A stretch of 52,570 nt of DNA. Origin: an uncultured Lachnospiraceae bacterium (GTDB lineage: Bacteria; Bacillota; Clostridia; Lachnospirales; Lachnospiraceae). The first letter of the stretch is position 1. Every line of letters begins with the position of its first letter. The notes under the pieces were generated by a model. The model was given only the letters and a program-made list of their open reading frames with translations. It made no database searches and was not told the DNA's origin. The DNA lies in assembly GCA_902776305.1 (NCBI GenBank), contig CACYPS010000016.1, positions 1 to 52,570 on the forward strand, in the 5' to 3' direction. A program made the position numbers and the translations under genes. Below are positions 52,551-52,570 of this stretch, one piece after another.

Positions 52551-52570
52551 ATTGCACAAGGACCCGGCTG

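Overview
The window looks like a contiguous piece of chromosome from an anaerobic Gram-positive Firmicute of the class Clostridia, most probably a Lachnospiraceae-type gut or rumen bacterium. The reasons are strong AGGAGG-type ribosome sites, intrinsic terminators, a [FeFe]-hydrogenase maturase (HydF), ammonia-dependent AsnA, heterodimeric ABC exporters, a GH36 alpha-galactosidase and a PcsB/CwlO-like NlpC/P60 protein with WalR-type promoter boxes. This placement is inferred from gene content and style. There is no rRNA, phage, transposase or CRISPR array in the window.

Layout. 190-2472: GH36 alpha-galactosidase. 2672-5768: PAP2 phosphatase, a lipoprotein and a repeat-bearing membrane protein. 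5833-7834: small XRE regulator and an unrecognised acidic-linker protein. 7952-11447: XRE-HD protein, YfcE-like phosphoesterase, PHP phosphatase, two tandem UPF0158 proteins and a Nif11-like small protein. 11623-14115: membrane-anchored degenerate M14 carboxypeptidase-like protein. 14248-16037: acyl carrier protein plus acyl-activating enzyme. 16231-22047: a 1938-residue protein with a flavodoxin-like and FMN split-barrel head and a very long acidic, repeat-rich tail. 22076-25082: DUF3810 membrane metalloprotein-like gene and a short DnaK paralogue. 25294-26301 (minus): asnA with an attenuator-like leader. 26828-30582: heterodimeric ABC exporter behind a hairpin-rich leader. 30952-33347: two tRNA-Val genes (minus) around a GDPD-acylphosphatase fusion and a PAP2-like membrane protein. 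33620-37350: rpiB, NlpC/P60 hydrolase, polysaccharide deacetylase. 37638-39993: typA and ybaK. 40054-42552: dapA, dapB and a eukaryote-type hisA. 42731-48039: hpf, secA, a flavodoxin-like protein and hydF. 48104-51008: MTA/SAH-type deaminase and an archaeal-type adenosylhomocysteinase. 51373-52416 (minus): three-domain S1 protein.

How the genes fit together. Several neighbours concern the cell envelope: NlpC/P60, deacetylase, SecA, PAP2 proteins, GDPD, a lipoprotein and DUF3810. Others form small metabolic units: dapA-dapB-hisA, ACP with its ligase, and deaminase with SahH. The most unusual content is the giant acidic flavodoxin/split-barrel protein, the GDPD-acylphosphatase fusion, the XRE-SpoT-like HD fusion, the M14 relative without zinc ligands, and the WalR-like boxes before both the NlpC/P60 gene and the giant acidic gene. 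Intergenic DNA is rich in repeats: two related ~100-bp palindromes, an 87-bp dispersed pair, a MITE-like inverted/direct repeat set before the SahH gene, and a 15-bp minisatellite that seems to grow out of the 3' end of the S1 gene.
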